A stretch of DNA of 64,000 bases, taken from positions 3,259,220 through 3,323,219 of the forward strand of contig NZ_CP024768.1 of assembly GCF_011395035.1 (NCBI RefSeq). The letters run 5' to 3'. Below the pieces are notes generated by a model. The model was not told where the DNA came from. It saw only the letters and a program-made list of their open reading frames with translations, and did not search any database. Positions 7,655 through 16,200 of this stretch are shown one piece after another. This DNA comes from Pantoea cypripedii (GTDB lineage Bacteria; Pseudomonadota; Gammaproteobacteria; Enterobacterales; Enterobacteriaceae). Both the position numbers and the translations under genes were made by a program. The stretch's first letter is position 1; each line of letters opens with the position of its first letter.

Positions 7655-9316
7655 ATGCTGGCACAACTGACCATCAGTAATTTTGCTATCGTTCGTGAAC
7701 TGGAAATCGATTTTCACCGTGGCATGACAGCAATCACGGGTGAAACCGGCGCAGGGAAATCCATCGCCATCGATGCGCTCGGCTTGTGCCTCGGTGGTCG
7801 TGCCGAAGCAGATATGGTGCGTCAGGGAGCGAACCGTGCGGATATTTGTGCACGTTTTCAGCTCAAAGCGTCACCTTCTGCCCAGCGCTGGCTGGCGGAA
7901 AATCAACTCGATGACGGCAATGAATGCTTGTTGCGCCGCGTGATCAGTGCCGATGGCCGATCACGCGGTTTTATCAACGGCACTTCGGTCCCACTTTCTC
8001 AACTGCGAGAACTGGGTCAGTTGCTGATTCAGATTCACGGCCAGCACGCCCATCAACTCCTGCTCAAACCCGAACATCAAAAGCATCTGCTGGATGCTTA
8101 CGCCGCACATGATGCTCTGCTGGCCCAGATGCGCAGCCACTATCAATGCTGGCATCAAAGCTGTCGTGCACTGGCTCAACATCAGCAACTCTCCCAGGAA
8201 CGAGAGGCACGCCGCGAGCTGTTGCAATACCAGTTGAAAGAGCTGAACGAGTTTGCACCGCAGCCCGGTGAGTTTGAGCAAATCGACGAAGAATATAAGC
8301 GTCTTGCCAACAGTGGTCAGTTGCTCTCGACCAGCCAGCAGGCATTGCAGATTCTTGCCGACAGCGAAGACACCAATATGCAAAGCCTGCTGCATAGCGC
8401 ACGCCAGATGCTGAGCGAACTGGTTACGCTGGATGATAAAGTCGGCGGCATCTTTAATTTGCTGGAAGAAGCGGCAATCCAGTTAAGCGAAGCCAGTGAT
8501 GAACTGCGTCACTATTGCGACCGTCTCGATCTGGATCCCAATCGTCTGCACGAACTGGAACAACGCCTGTCGCGTCAAATCGTACTGGCGCGTAAGCACC
8601 ATATAGCCCCGGAAGCGCTGCCCGTGTTGTATCAGCAACTGCTGGATGAGGCCGAACAGCTCTCTCAGCAGGAAAGCGACCAGGAAACGTTACAGGATGC
8701 CGTCGCTACTCATCATCAGGAAGCACTGGCCAGTGCCGCGCTGCTGCATCAACAGCGTGAGCTTGCGGCACAGGATTTGACCCGTTTAATCACCCAAAGC
8801 ATGCGCACGCTGGCAATGCCTCACGGCGAATTCGCCATTGTGCTGGAATTCAACCCGGAGCAACTGACTGCCGAAGGAGCCAGCCGCATCGATTTTCGTG
8901 TGACGACCAACCCAGGCCAGCCATTGCAGCCACTCGGGAAAGTCGCCTCAGGGGGAGAATTGTCACGTATCGCGCTGGCAATTCAGGTCATTACCGCACA
9001 GAAAATGGAAACCCCGGCAATGATCTTTGATGAAGTGGATGTCGGGATCAGTGGCCCGACAGCTGCTGTTGTCGGCCAGATGCTGCGTCAGTTGGGGGAA
9101 TCAACCCAGGTGATGTGCGTGACGCACCTGCCACAGGTTGCCGGTTGTGGTCATCAACATTTCTTTGTCAGCAAAGAAACAGATGGCGCAATGACAGAGA
9201 CACACATGCAACCGCTTGATAAACGTGCTCGCCTGCAGGAACTGGCGCGGCTGCTGGGCGGTAGCGAGGTGACGCGCAACACGCTGGCGAACGCAAAAGA
9301 ACTTTTAGCAGCCTGA
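7655..9316 (+). CDS. recN: DNA repair protein RecN
   Basis: RecN is an SMC-like ATPase needed for repair of double-strand breaks. The 553-residue protein has the Walker A GETGAGKS near residue 30, a central coiled-coil region rich in Q, E and L (about residues 150-380) around the QIHGQHAHQLL motif, the ABC signature ASGGELSRIALA near residue 432, Walker B MIFDEVDVGISG, and the THLPQVA switch. Strong SOS control is expected from the three LexA boxes. Confidence 0.97.
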   Translation: MLAQLTISNFAIVRELEIDFHRGMTAITGETGAGKSIAIDALGLCLGGRAEADMVRQGANRADICARFQLKASPSAQRWLAENQLDDGNECLLRRVISADGRSRGFINGTSVPLSQLRELGQLLIQIHGQHAHQLLLKPEHQKHLLDAYAAHDALLAQMRSHYQCWHQSCRALAQHQQLSQEREARRELLQYQLKELNEFAPQPGEFEQIDEEYKRLANSGQLLSTSQQALQILADSEDTNMQSLLHSARQMLSELVTLDDKVGGIFNLLEEAAIQLSEASDELRHYCDRLDLDPNRLHELEQRLSRQIVLARKHHIAPEALPVLYQQLLDEAEQLSQQESDQETLQDAVATHHQEALASAALLHQQRELAAQDLTRLITQSMRTLAMPHGEFAIVLEFNPEQLTAEGASRIDFRVTTNPGQPLQPLGKVASGGELSRIALAIQVITAQKMETPAMIFDEVDVGISGPTAAVVGQMLRQLGESTQVMCVTHLPQVAGCGHQHFFVSKETDGAMTETHMQPLDKRARLQELARLLGGSEVTRNTLANAKELLAA

Positions 9317-9504
9317 TACCGCACTTTTTTCCGGCCCGATGGTCATATGCTTGCTCTGTAGAGGTTTCCAATAGCGAAAAGGTTTATTATCATCGGCACT
9401 TATGTCGCCAGAGTAATAAAGCCTGCCGCAGGCAGAGTTCAGAATTTGATGGCAAAAAAACAGCCTGATGAAAAGGCGTTTGGCCCCAGAAAAGGAATGT
9501 AGAG

Positions 9505-9852
9505 ATGCGCTGTAAAATGCTGACTGCCGCGGCAGTGGTAATGTTGATGATGACCGCCGGATGTTCCACCCTTGAGCGCGTTGTATACCGTCCTGATATC
9601 AATCAGGGGAACTACCTGGTCGCCAACGATGTGGCTAAAATCCACACTGGCATGACGCAGCAGCAGGTCGCGTATACCCTTGGTACCCCAATGATGCGCG
9701 ATCCCTTCGGCAGCAATGTCTGGTATTACGTATTCCGCGAAGAACCAGGCCATGAAAGCGTGAAACAGCAGACGCTGACGCTGACTTTCGACAGCAATGG
9801 CGTGTTGACTAACATCGACAACAAACCGCGTCTTACTGGCCGCGAAGGCTAA
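9505..9852 (+). CDS. bamE: Outer membrane assembly lipoprotein BamE
   Basis: BamE (SmpA) is a small lipoprotein of the BAM complex that folds outer-membrane beta-barrel proteins. The 115-residue precursor has a lipoprotein signal ending MMTAGC (Cys20), then the BamE fold: ERVVYRPDINQGNYL, GMTQQQVAYTLGTPMMRDPFG, WYYVFREEPG and a C-terminal TFDSNGVLTNIDNKP strand. Length is close to E. coli (113). A terminator shared with convergent ratB follows. Confidence 0.96.
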   Translation: MRCKMLTAAAVVMLMMTAGCSTLERVVYRPDINQGNYLVANDVAKIHTGMTQQQVAYTLGTPMMRDPFGSNVWYYVFREEPGHESVKQQTLTLTFDSNGVLTNIDNKPRLTGREG

Positions 9853-9864
9853 GTAAGATGCAAT

Positions 9865-9890
9865 AAAAAAGGCGCCTGGGCGCCTTTTTT
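9865..9890. terminator. Bidirectional terminator bamE/ratB
   Basis: AAAAAAGGCG-CCTGGG-CGCCTTTTTT: A-tract, GC stem and T-tract allow termination of both converging units. Confidence 0.88.
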
Positions 9891-9905
9891 GTTTCTGTTG
9901 TTTCG

Positions 9906-10196
9906 CTATTTCTTCTCAGCGGCGCGTTCCGCTCGCTGGCGTCTCATCTCTTTAGGATCGGCAATCAGCGGACGATAGATTTCCACGCGATCACCATCCT
10001 GCAACGTATCATCCAGCTTTACCGGGCGACTGAACACACCGACTTTATTACTTTTGAGATCGATATCTTTGCGCAGAGATAATAGCCCCGAGGCCCTAAT
10101 CGCCTCTTCCACTGTCGCACCTTCTTCCAGCGTTACGGTGCGCAGGTACTGTTTATCCGGCAGTGCGTAAACAACCTCAATCGTGATATCAGGCAC
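9906..10196 (-). CDS. ratB: RnfH/UPF0125 family protein RatB
   Basis: The 96-residue protein (VPDITIEVVYALPDKQYLR..., EGATVEEAIRASGLL, DGDRVEIYRPLIADPKEMRRQRAE) belongs to the UPF0125/RnfH family with a ubiquitin-like beta-grasp fold. It has been called the antitoxin partner (PasI) of RatA, but its function is debated. Start is the GTG at 10196, inside the last codons of ratA (8-base overlap), implying coupled translation. Confidence 0.9.
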   Translation of the reverse strand: MPDITIEVVYALPDKQYLRTVTLEEGATVEEAIRASGLLSLRKDIDLKSNKVGVFSRPVKLDDTLQDGDRVEIYRPLIADPKEMRRQRAERAAEKK

Positions 10197-10623
10197 GATA
10201 AACCTCTTTGGCCCGCCGGGTAAACGCCTGCACCATGTTGTTGGCCAACTCTTTAAACACCCGACCGAACGCCATTTCGACCAGCATATTGGTGAACTCA
10301 AAATCCAGACTCAGTTCGACCTTACAGGCATCATCACCCAGCGAGGTAAAGTGCCAGCCACCCGTCAGCTTGCGGAACGGACCATCGACCAGCTGCATAT
10401 GGATGCTTTGATTACTGGTCAAGGTGTTGCGTGTAGTAAAAGTCTTACTGATGCCTGCCTTAGAGACATCGACAGCAGCTGTCATTTGATTACCGCTGTT
10501 TTCCAGCACCCGACTGCCGGTGCAACCCGGAAGAAATTCAGGATAAGCATCCACATCATTCACGAGCTGGTACATCTGCTCAGCGCTGTAGGGGACCAGC
10601 GCTGAACGACTTATCTGGGCCAT
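10189..10623 (-). CDS. ratA: START/Coq10-like protein RatA
   Basis: The 144-residue protein (MAQISRSALVPYSAEQMYQLVNDV..., FLPGCTGSRVLE, FEFTNMLVEMAFGRVFKELANNMV) is the enterobacterial RatA (YfjG), a polyketide cyclase/START fold protein related to ubiquinone-binding Coq10. In E. coli its overproduction blocks 70S formation by binding 50S subunits; a role linked to ubiquinone is also proposed. It is divergent from smpB. Confidence 0.92.
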   Translation of the reverse strand: MAQISRSALVPYSAEQMYQLVNDVDAYPEFLPGCTGSRVLENSGNQMTAAVDVSKAGISKTFTTRNTLTSNQSIHMQLVDGPFRKLTGGWHFTSLGDDACKVELSLDFEFTNMLVEMAFGRVFKELANNMVQAFTRRAKEVYRA

Positions 10624-10683
10624 AATGGTTCCTGTTCATCACAAAACCGTTGAATAATACCATTTTCAGCCATTAAACAAAAA

Positions 10684-10711
10684 TTCACGGCTTTGCCAGC
10701 TGTGCTAAAAT
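10684..10711 (+). promoter_or_regulatory. smpB promoter
   Basis: TTCACG (10684-10689), 16 bases, TAAAAT (10706-10711) resembles a sigma-70 promoter reading toward smpB. Confidence 0.5.
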
Positions 10712-10782
10712 AGCCTGTTTTTTACCGCCCCGCAGGACAGGGGATGCGTCCACAGACTGAGTGATGTAGACTACGCCGCACT

Positions 10783-11265
10783 ATGACAAAGAAAAAAGCT
10801 AACAAACCCGGTTCAGCCACTATTGCCCTCAACAAACGTGCTCGCCATGAATACTTCATTGAAGAAGAGTTCGAAGCGGGAATGTCGTTGCAAGGATGGG
10901 AAGTCAAATCTCTCCGCGCCGGTAAAGCCAACATCAGCGACAGCTATATTCTGCTGCGCGATGGCGAAGCCTATCTGTTTGGTTCGACTTTTCAACCGCT
11001 GGCGGTGGCCTCTACGCATGTGGTGTGCGACCCAACCCGCAACCGTAAACTTCTGCTGAAGCAGCGTGAACTTGATTCGCTCTATGGCCGCGTCAACCGC
11101 GAAGGTTACACGGTAGTCGCCTTGTCGATTTACTGGAAAAATGCCTGGGCCAAACTGAAGATTGGTGTGGCACGCGGTAAGAAAGAGCACGACAAGCGTG
11201 ATGACATCAAAGAGCGCGAATGGAAGCTGGATAAAGCGCGAATTATGAAGAATTCCAACCGTTAA
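10783..11265 (+). CDS. smpB: SsrA-binding protein SmpB
   Basis: SmpB binds tmRNA and carries it to stalled ribosomes for trans-translation. The 160-residue protein has the family core (ALNKRARHEYFIEEEFEAGMSLQGWEVKSLRAGKANISDSY, near residues 10-50), the GSTFQPL region, RKLLLKQREL, and the basic C-terminal tail (KKEHDKRDDIKEREWKLDKARIMK) that probes the empty mRNA channel. It lies 43 bases upstream of ssrA. Confidence 0.97.
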   Translation: MTKKKANKPGSATIALNKRARHEYFIEEEFEAGMSLQGWEVKSLRAGKANISDSYILLRDGEAYLFGSTFQPLAVASTHVVCDPTRNRKLLLKQRELDSLYGRVNREGYTVVALSIYWKNAWAKLKIGVARGKKEHDKRDDIKEREWKLDKARIMKNSNR

Positions 11266-11308
11266 GGGCTGGATTTCGCAGTTGTTTCAGCTATAATAGA
11301 AAGTTCCT

Positions 11309-11708
11309 GGGGCTGATTCTGGATTCGACGGGATTGTGAACCCTTAGGTGCATGCCGAGGTGCGGTAGGCCTCGATAAAAAACCGCAAAAAAAATAGTTG
11401 CAAAAGCAAACTTAAATGCACGCGTAGCTAACGACGACTTGTTCGCCGTAGCTGCTTAATCAGCCTAAGAAACTGAGCGTCCCCTCTCTCCCTAGCCTCC
11501 GCTCTTAGGACGGGGATCAAGAGAGGTCAAACCCAAAAGAGATCGCGTGGATGCCCTGCCTGGGGTTGAAGCGTTAAATCCAATCAGGCTAGTTTGTTAG
11601 TGGCGTGTCCATCCGCAGCTGACAGGCGAATGTAAAGATTGGACTAAGCATGTAGTGCCAACGGCGTAGTAATTTCGGACGCGGGTTCAACTCCCGCCAG
11701 CTCCACCA
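11309..11708 (+). ncRNA. ssrA: tmRNA (SsrA)
   Basis: The RNA begins GGGGCTGATTCTGGATTCGACGGG and ends GCGGGTTCAACTCCCGCC-AGCTCCACCA: a tRNA-like acceptor and T-arm with encoded CCA. A TATAAT -10 lies at 11292-11297. At 400 bases it is longer than E. coli tmRNA (363). If resume follows the conserved ATAGTT element at 11394-11399, the tag frame runs 11400-11459 and encodes AKANLNARVANDDLFAVAA. If resume is at GCT 11427 the tag is ANDDLFAVAA. Both end AVAA rather than ALAA. The 3' end is the insertion site of the downstream satellite. Confidence 0.96.
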
Positions 11709-11715
11709 AAATTCT
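11703..11715 (+). repeat. Left attachment core (attL)
   Basis: CCACCAAAATTCT spans the last bases of tmRNA and recurs exactly at 23147-23159. It marks the left end of the integrated satellite and keeps ssrA intact. Confidence 0.75.
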
Positions 11716-11751
11716 TCAAAGATGGTTCCAGAGCCATCCGTAGAAGTCCTG

Positions 11752-11787
11752 AAAGCCCGCACGGCACAAGCCCTGCGGGCTTTTTTG
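11752..11787 (+). terminator. ssrA terminator
   Basis: AAGCCCGCA (11753-11761) pairs with TGCGGGCTT (11774-11782), followed by a T-run. A degenerate copy of this region lies beyond the right attachment site. Confidence 0.8.
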
Positions 11788-11827
11788 TGTCTGTAACCTT
11801 CCGACACGATCCGCCTGAATCCAGAGA

Positions 11828-11884
11828 TAATTGGTACACGAATTGGTACACGTTATAATGTGTACCAAAAACGTGTACCAATTA
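11828..11884. repeat. Left arm-type integrase sites
   Basis: Four copies of (T)AATTGGTACACG or its complement: 11828-11840 and 11841-11852 direct; 11859-11870 and 11872-11884 inverted. Similar sites occur at the other end of the element (23053-23077). They lie just upstream of int and probably bind the integrase arm domain and autoregulate int. Confidence 0.7.
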
Positions 11885-11900
11885 TGGACGGAAACCAGTC

Positions 11901-13091
11901 ATGGCGCGGATGACACGCCCTCTCACCAATAACGAAATCCTCAAAGCCAAGCCTCAAGAGAAAGACTTCACGCTACATGACGGAGATGGGCTTTTCATTC
12001 TCATCAAAACGTCCGGGAAGAAGCTATGGCGCTTTCGCTATCAACGGCCGGACAGTAGCAGTCGTACAAACCTGAGTCTTGGCTCCTACCCTGCTCTCAC
12101 GCTTGCTGCTGCACGACAAATGCGTGACCAGTATTTGTCTCTTCTCGTACAAGGCATAGACCCACAACGGCAACAGGAAGAAGCCTCTGAGCAGCGCCAA
12201 ATCGAGTTGGATAGCGTTTTCTCAGTGGTAGCCGGAAATTGGTTTCAGCTAAAGAGCAAAAGCGTTACAGAGGATTATGCGAAGGATATCTGGCGTTCAT
12301 TGGAGAAGGATATTTTTCCCGCTATTGGGAATATTCCTGTACAGACGCTCAAAGCTAGAACGCTCGTTGAAGCGCTGGAACCCATCAAGGCTCGAGGTGC
12401 CCTTGAAACAGTTCGCCGATTGGTACAGCGCATTAACGAGATCATGATATTTGCTGTAAATACTGGTTTGATTGATGCAAATCCTGCTTCTAGCGTCGGT
12501 ATGGCTTTTGAAAAACCCAAAAAGCAAAACATGCCAACGCTACGGCCAGAGGAAGTGCCGAAACTCATGCGTACTTTGTTTATGTCCAATTTGTCAGTTT
12601 CAACTCGCTGTCTGATTGAATGGCAGCTCCTGACTCTTGTACGTCCTTCTGAGGCTTCTGGTGCACAATGGATAGAGATCGATCTCAACGCAAAACTCTG
12701 GAAGATCCCAGCAGAACGTATGAAATCCAAACGTGAACATATTGTCCCTCTCTCTGCTCAAGCGCTCGATATTCTGGAGATAATGAAGCCTATAAGCGCT
12801 CACAGGAATCATGTTTTTCCGAGCAGAAATGATCCAAAACAACCAATGAATAGTCAGACTGCAAATGCTGCTTTAAAGAGGATCGGTTATGGTGGTAAGT
12901 TGGTTGCTCATGGTCTTCGTTCGATAGCAAGCACCGCATTAAACGAGGCCGGTTTTAATTCTGATGTTATCGAGTCAGCTCTTGCTCATACTGATAAAAA
13001 TGAAGTTAGAAGAGCATATAATCGCTCTACTTATCTTGAGAAACGCAAGAAAATGATGAATTGGTGGGGCACTTTTACTTATAAAAAATAG
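11901..13091 (+). CDS. int: P4-type tyrosine integrase
   Basis: This 396-residue recombinase integrates and excises the element at ssrA. It has the N-terminal arm-binding DUF4102-like domain (LTNNEILKAKPQEKDFTLHDGDGLFI...LSLGSYPALTLAAARQ, residues 8-75), a SAM-like core-binding domain (about 105-205) and a catalytic domain with Arg248 (TLVRPSEAS), His337-x-x-Arg340 (AHGLRSIAS), His363 and the probable nucleophile Tyr373 (RRAYNRSTY). The gene is about 190 bases downstream of the tmRNA end, as in other ssrA-integrated P4-like elements such as CP4-57. Confidence 0.95.
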   Translation: MARMTRPLTNNEILKAKPQEKDFTLHDGDGLFILIKTSGKKLWRFRYQRPDSSSRTNLSLGSYPALTLAAARQMRDQYLSLLVQGIDPQRQQEEASEQRQIELDSVFSVVAGNWFQLKSKSVTEDYAKDIWRSLEKDIFPAIGNIPVQTLKARTLVEALEPIKARGALETVRRLVQRINEIMIFAVNTGLIDANPASSVGMAFEKPKKQNMPTLRPEEVPKLMRTLFMSNLSVSTRCLIEWQLLTLVRPSEASGAQWIEIDLNAKLWKIPAERMKSKREHIVPLSAQALDILEIMKPISAHRNHVFPSRNDPKQPMNSQTANAALKRIGYGGKLVAHGLRSIASTALNEAGFNSDVIESALAHTDKNEVRRAYNRSTYLEKRKKMMNWWGTFTYKK

Positions 13092-13115
13092 ATTGCGCTA
13101 CAAAAGGAATCATCG

Positions 13116-14150
13116 ATGGATATTGATGCTATAAAACTTTATTTACAGCAATTTTTCAGCAACAGTCCAACTGTTCTCATTGGTTCAGGGCTTTCTTTAG
13201 GTGAAGGAATATCTGGCATGGGAGCCTTAGCGAATCATCTTAACCTTACCATCCCAAAATTAATTGGCGGAGAGCTAGTTGAGGAATGGGAAATTATAAG
13301 TACAAAGTTAAGAGATGGCATGGGTCTTGAAGATGCAATGGCCTTTCTTAAAGATGAAAGTAAACTCATCCCACTCATAGTTAGTAATACCGCAGAGCTT
13401 ATTTTAAAAGATGAAAGTAGTGTAATATGCTCTGTTATCAATGGTGAAAAAAAATTAGCACTCACATCATTACTGAGTCATTTGACCTTCAACCAAGATG
13501 AGCTGGTAATTATCACCCCAAATTATGACAGACTTATTGAATTGGCTTGTGAGTACGCCGAATTTGAAGTAGCAACAGGCTTTATTAACAGTTACTATTG
13601 TTCCAACTCTCCAGATCTTGATTTACATAAATTCAGAACTATTGAAACACGCAGATCCAAGAGTGGAAAGCCAGAAGCTATCATAAGAACTAAAAAACAT
13701 GTGCGAATATTTAAACCTCACGGTAGTTTGGATTGGTTCAAAGCAGATAACAAAGTCATTCGAACTAGCTTTAACAATAACCATGAAAGACTAATTATCA
13801 CACCTGGGACGAGTAAATTCCGAGCAGGATACCAGCAACCTTTTGATTGGCACAGAGAGAAAGCAAACCATCATATTAAAAGAGCCAATTCCCTACTAAT
13901 AATTGGTTATGGATTCAATGACGAGCAACTAGAAGTCCATTTGAAATCAAAAATTCGAGATAAAATACCGGTACTATTAATTACTTATGGATTGACCCCA
14001 AACGCTCAGAAAACATGCGATGAAAATCCATGTATCACATATATAATTGCTGAAAAAGAAAATTCCATTGTTTGCATTAATGGTGAGAAATACAAGTTCG
14101 AGAAAAAAATATGGTCTTTAAATGAATTTGTTAACGAGGTGCTTATATAA
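13116..14150 (+). CDS. SIR2-family defence protein (SIR2-HerA pair)
   Basis: The 344-residue protein has sirtuin-type motifs: LIGSGLS (residues 21-27, NAD-binding Gly motif), TPNYDRL (134-140), PHGSLDW with the candidate catalytic His202, and IIGYGFND (262-269). Such SIR2 domains in defence systems hydrolyse NAD rather than deacetylate. It is directly followed by a HerA ATPase with overlapping stop/start, the layout of the SIR2-HerA (Nezha) antiphage system. It starts 25 bases after int and is clearly AT-rich compared with the satellite core, so it is probably an acquired cargo. NAD depletion on infection is an inference from the family. Confidence 0.85.
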   Translation: MDIDAIKLYLQQFFSNSPTVLIGSGLSLGEGISGMGALANHLNLTIPKLIGGELVEEWEIISTKLRDGMGLEDAMAFLKDESKLIPLIVSNTAELILKDESSVICSVINGEKKLALTSLLSHLTFNQDELVIITPNYDRLIELACEYAEFEVATGFINSYYCSNSPDLDLHKFRTIETRRSKSGKPEAIIRTKKHVRIFKPHGSLDWFKADNKVIRTSFNNNHERLIITPGTSKFRAGYQQPFDWHREKANHHIKRANSLLIIGYGFNDEQLEVHLKSKIRDKIPVLLITYGLTPNAQKTCDENPCITYIIAEKENSIVCINGEKYKFEKKIWSLNEFVNEVLI

Positions 14151-15934
14151 TGGTAGATTTAGTTATTGATACTGATGAAAGCTGTCTCATTGGTCGAATC
14201 GCAAATGTTGATACTGATCGTGCAATTATCATCTCAGAATCATCAGAAATTATACAGGAGCTTACCGTTTTTGATTTAGTTGCAATTGAAGGTAACACTC
14301 CTAGCGAATTTCTTGTTGGCATTATAGAAAAGGTTAAACGCTCGATCGGTGTCCCTCACTTTATAGAGGAAGCAGATGATAGTGAAGAGGACACCGAGGA
14401 CAATGAAAATGATGATCTTCAATCTTATTCAATTGATCATGACATCCTTCAGGTAGCACTCATCGGTACATTTTGGGAGATACGCGGTGATAAAAGAAAA
14501 GTATTTAAAAGGGGTGCTCAATATTTCCCTAAAGTAGAAAAGAAATCATTCCTCATAAAAAAAGAGAGCCTTGAGAAATTGATGTCTGCTGTAGACAATG
14601 ACACTCCAGAAGAGATAAAACTCATACTCGGGAATTATGGTAACACAAACTCAAGAGCAGTTGCTAATGGTGATAAGCTATTCCAACGACATGCAGCCCT
14701 GCTCGGAAGTACAGGCTCAGGTAAAAGCTGGACTGTTGCGTCATTATTAGAGCAAGCTGCAAAATTAAAATACAACAACATTGTTCTTTTTGACCTTCAT
14801 GGTGAATATAAAACATTATCAGACCCATACAATCAGTCGTCTAATCCTAGTATTGCTGATTACTTCAAAATTGCCAGCCCAGCAAACTTAGATGATCACA
14901 ATTGCATTTTTGTACCTCATTGGCTATTGAATAAAGAGGAGATGTTGTCTTTATTACTGGACCGAAGTGACAGTAATGCTCCAAACCAATCAGCAAGATT
15001 TATTCACCACGTCAGAGAGTTAAAAAATGAATACATTGAAAAACACGGAATAGAACAATTATCAGGCTGTTTAACTGTAGACGCTCCGATACCATACTCT
15101 ATTGAGGATTTAGTCGAAAGATTAATCTCTGATGATGAGGGAACGAAAGCAGGCGCTGGCACTAAAGAAATAAAAGGCGACTGGAATGGAAAGCTAACTC
15201 GCTTTATAAGCAGACTAAAAACAAAAATAGATGACAAACGAAATTGTTTTCTTTTCTCCAGTAAACCAGAGCATGATCAATATGATTGGCTGGCTAATTA
15301 TGCTTGCAATATCCTGAAATCTGACTCAACCACTCACGGCATCAAAATCATTGATTTTTCGGAGGTTCCTTCCGACATCATGCCTATAGTTATAGGTGTA
15401 TTGACTAGATTTTTATATAACGTTCAATTCTGGAGAGAAGACAGCGAACGTACACCGATAGCATTTGTATGTGATGAAGCACATATCTACCTACCGACTA
15501 CTGATACTAGTGATGCCGAAACAAAAATATCACTTTCAATCTTCGAGAAAATAGCAAAAGAAGGAAGGAAATATGGGGTATCTTTATTAGTTGTAAGTCA
15601 AAGGCCATCTGATGTTAGTCGTACCATATTAAGTCAATGCAATAATATTATATCTCTCAGACTAAGTAATTACAGAGATCAACAGGTAGTTAGTCGTCTC
15701 ATGCCAGATTCATTGAGTTCATTAACATCAATACTACCAATTCTTGATACAGGCGAAGCAATAGTTTTAGGTGACTCAGTTCTATTACCTTCGAGAATAA
15801 AATTGAACGAACCTAAACTTAAGCCTGATAGCGCAACTAGAGCCTTTTGGAACGAATGGGGAACCATTGAAGCAAAAGAAGATTCTATTACTAATGCAGT
15901 TGAGTCTCTCAGAAGACAATCACGTAAGCGGTAA
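14150..15934 (+). CDS. herA: HerA-like ATPase of SIR2-HerA system
   Basis: The 594-residue protein is a HerA/FtsK-superfamily translocase. Residues 1-150 hold a HAS-barrel-like beta domain with an acidic insert (EEADDSEEDTEDNEND). Then come Walker A GSTGSGKS (186-193), LFDLHGEYKTL, Walker B FVCDEAHIYLP with Asp442-Glu443, the SQRPSDVSRTIL sensor and QVVSRLMPD. The ATG shares one base with the sir2 stop (TAATG), so translation is coupled. In known systems HerA forms a hexamer that assembles with a SIR2 oligomer. AT-rich like its partner. Confidence 0.85.
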   Translation: MVDLVIDTDESCLIGRIANVDTDRAIIISESSEIIQELTVFDLVAIEGNTPSEFLVGIIEKVKRSIGVPHFIEEADDSEEDTEDNENDDLQSYSIDHDILQVALIGTFWEIRGDKRKVFKRGAQYFPKVEKKSFLIKKESLEKLMSAVDNDTPEEIKLILGNYGNTNSRAVANGDKLFQRHAALLGSTGSGKSWTVASLLEQAAKLKYNNIVLFDLHGEYKTLSDPYNQSSNPSIADYFKIASPANLDDHNCIFVPHWLLNKEEMLSLLLDRSDSNAPNQSARFIHHVRELKNEYIEKHGIEQLSGCLTVDAPIPYSIEDLVERLISDDEGTKAGAGTKEIKGDWNGKLTRFISRLKTKIDDKRNCFLFSSKPEHDQYDWLANYACNILKSDSTTHGIKIIDFSEVPSDIMPIVIGVLTRFLYNVQFWREDSERTPIAFVCDEAHIYLPTTDTSDAETKISLSIFEKIAKEGRKYGVSLLVVSQRPSDVSRTILSQCNNIISLRLSNYRDQQVVSRLMPDSLSSLTSILPILDTGEAIVLGDSVLLPSRIKLNEPKLKPDSATRAFWNEWGTIEAKEDSITNAVESLRRQSRKR

Positions 15935-16024
15935 ATCGTTGATTAAATATCGGCAGCGCGCAATGCTATCCCCGCCACGCCTGCCCGCTTTATGCATCGC
16001 TTTTCATGCAGACGCATGATGCGG

Positions 16025-16109
16025 ACCGGGCCGCGCCCGGTATGACCTGAACGGGGGAAAGCAGTGCATGATTTTGCATGCAGATTCATGCACGCTATGC
16101 ATGCACTGC
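16025..16109. other. Possible cos site and TGCATG-rich palindromes
   Basis: CGGGGGAAAGCAGTGC (16053-16068) is close to the P2/P4 cohesive-end sequence as I recall it (GCGGGGAAAGCACTGC). It lies between the cargo and delta, where cos lies in P4-like elements. It is preceded by a hairpin (ACCGGGC-CGC-GCCCGGT, 16025-16041). It overlaps an inverted repeat, GCAGTGCATG (16061-16070) with CATGCACTGC (16100-16109), enclosing further TGCATG copies. The cos assignment is inference. Confidence 0.45.
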
Positions 16110-16164
16110 TCTTTACAAAGCGGCTGGCCAGAAAAAGGGCTTCAGAAAGACAAATGACAGACAT

Positions 16165-16190
16165 AAAAAAGCCGCTGGTCGGGCAGCGGC
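16165..16190 (-). terminator. Terminator of sid-delta operon
   Basis: On the reverse strand GCCGCTG-CCCGAC-CAGCGGC is followed by TTTTTT. Confidence 0.8.
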
Positions 16191-16200
16191 TGTGCTGGGG

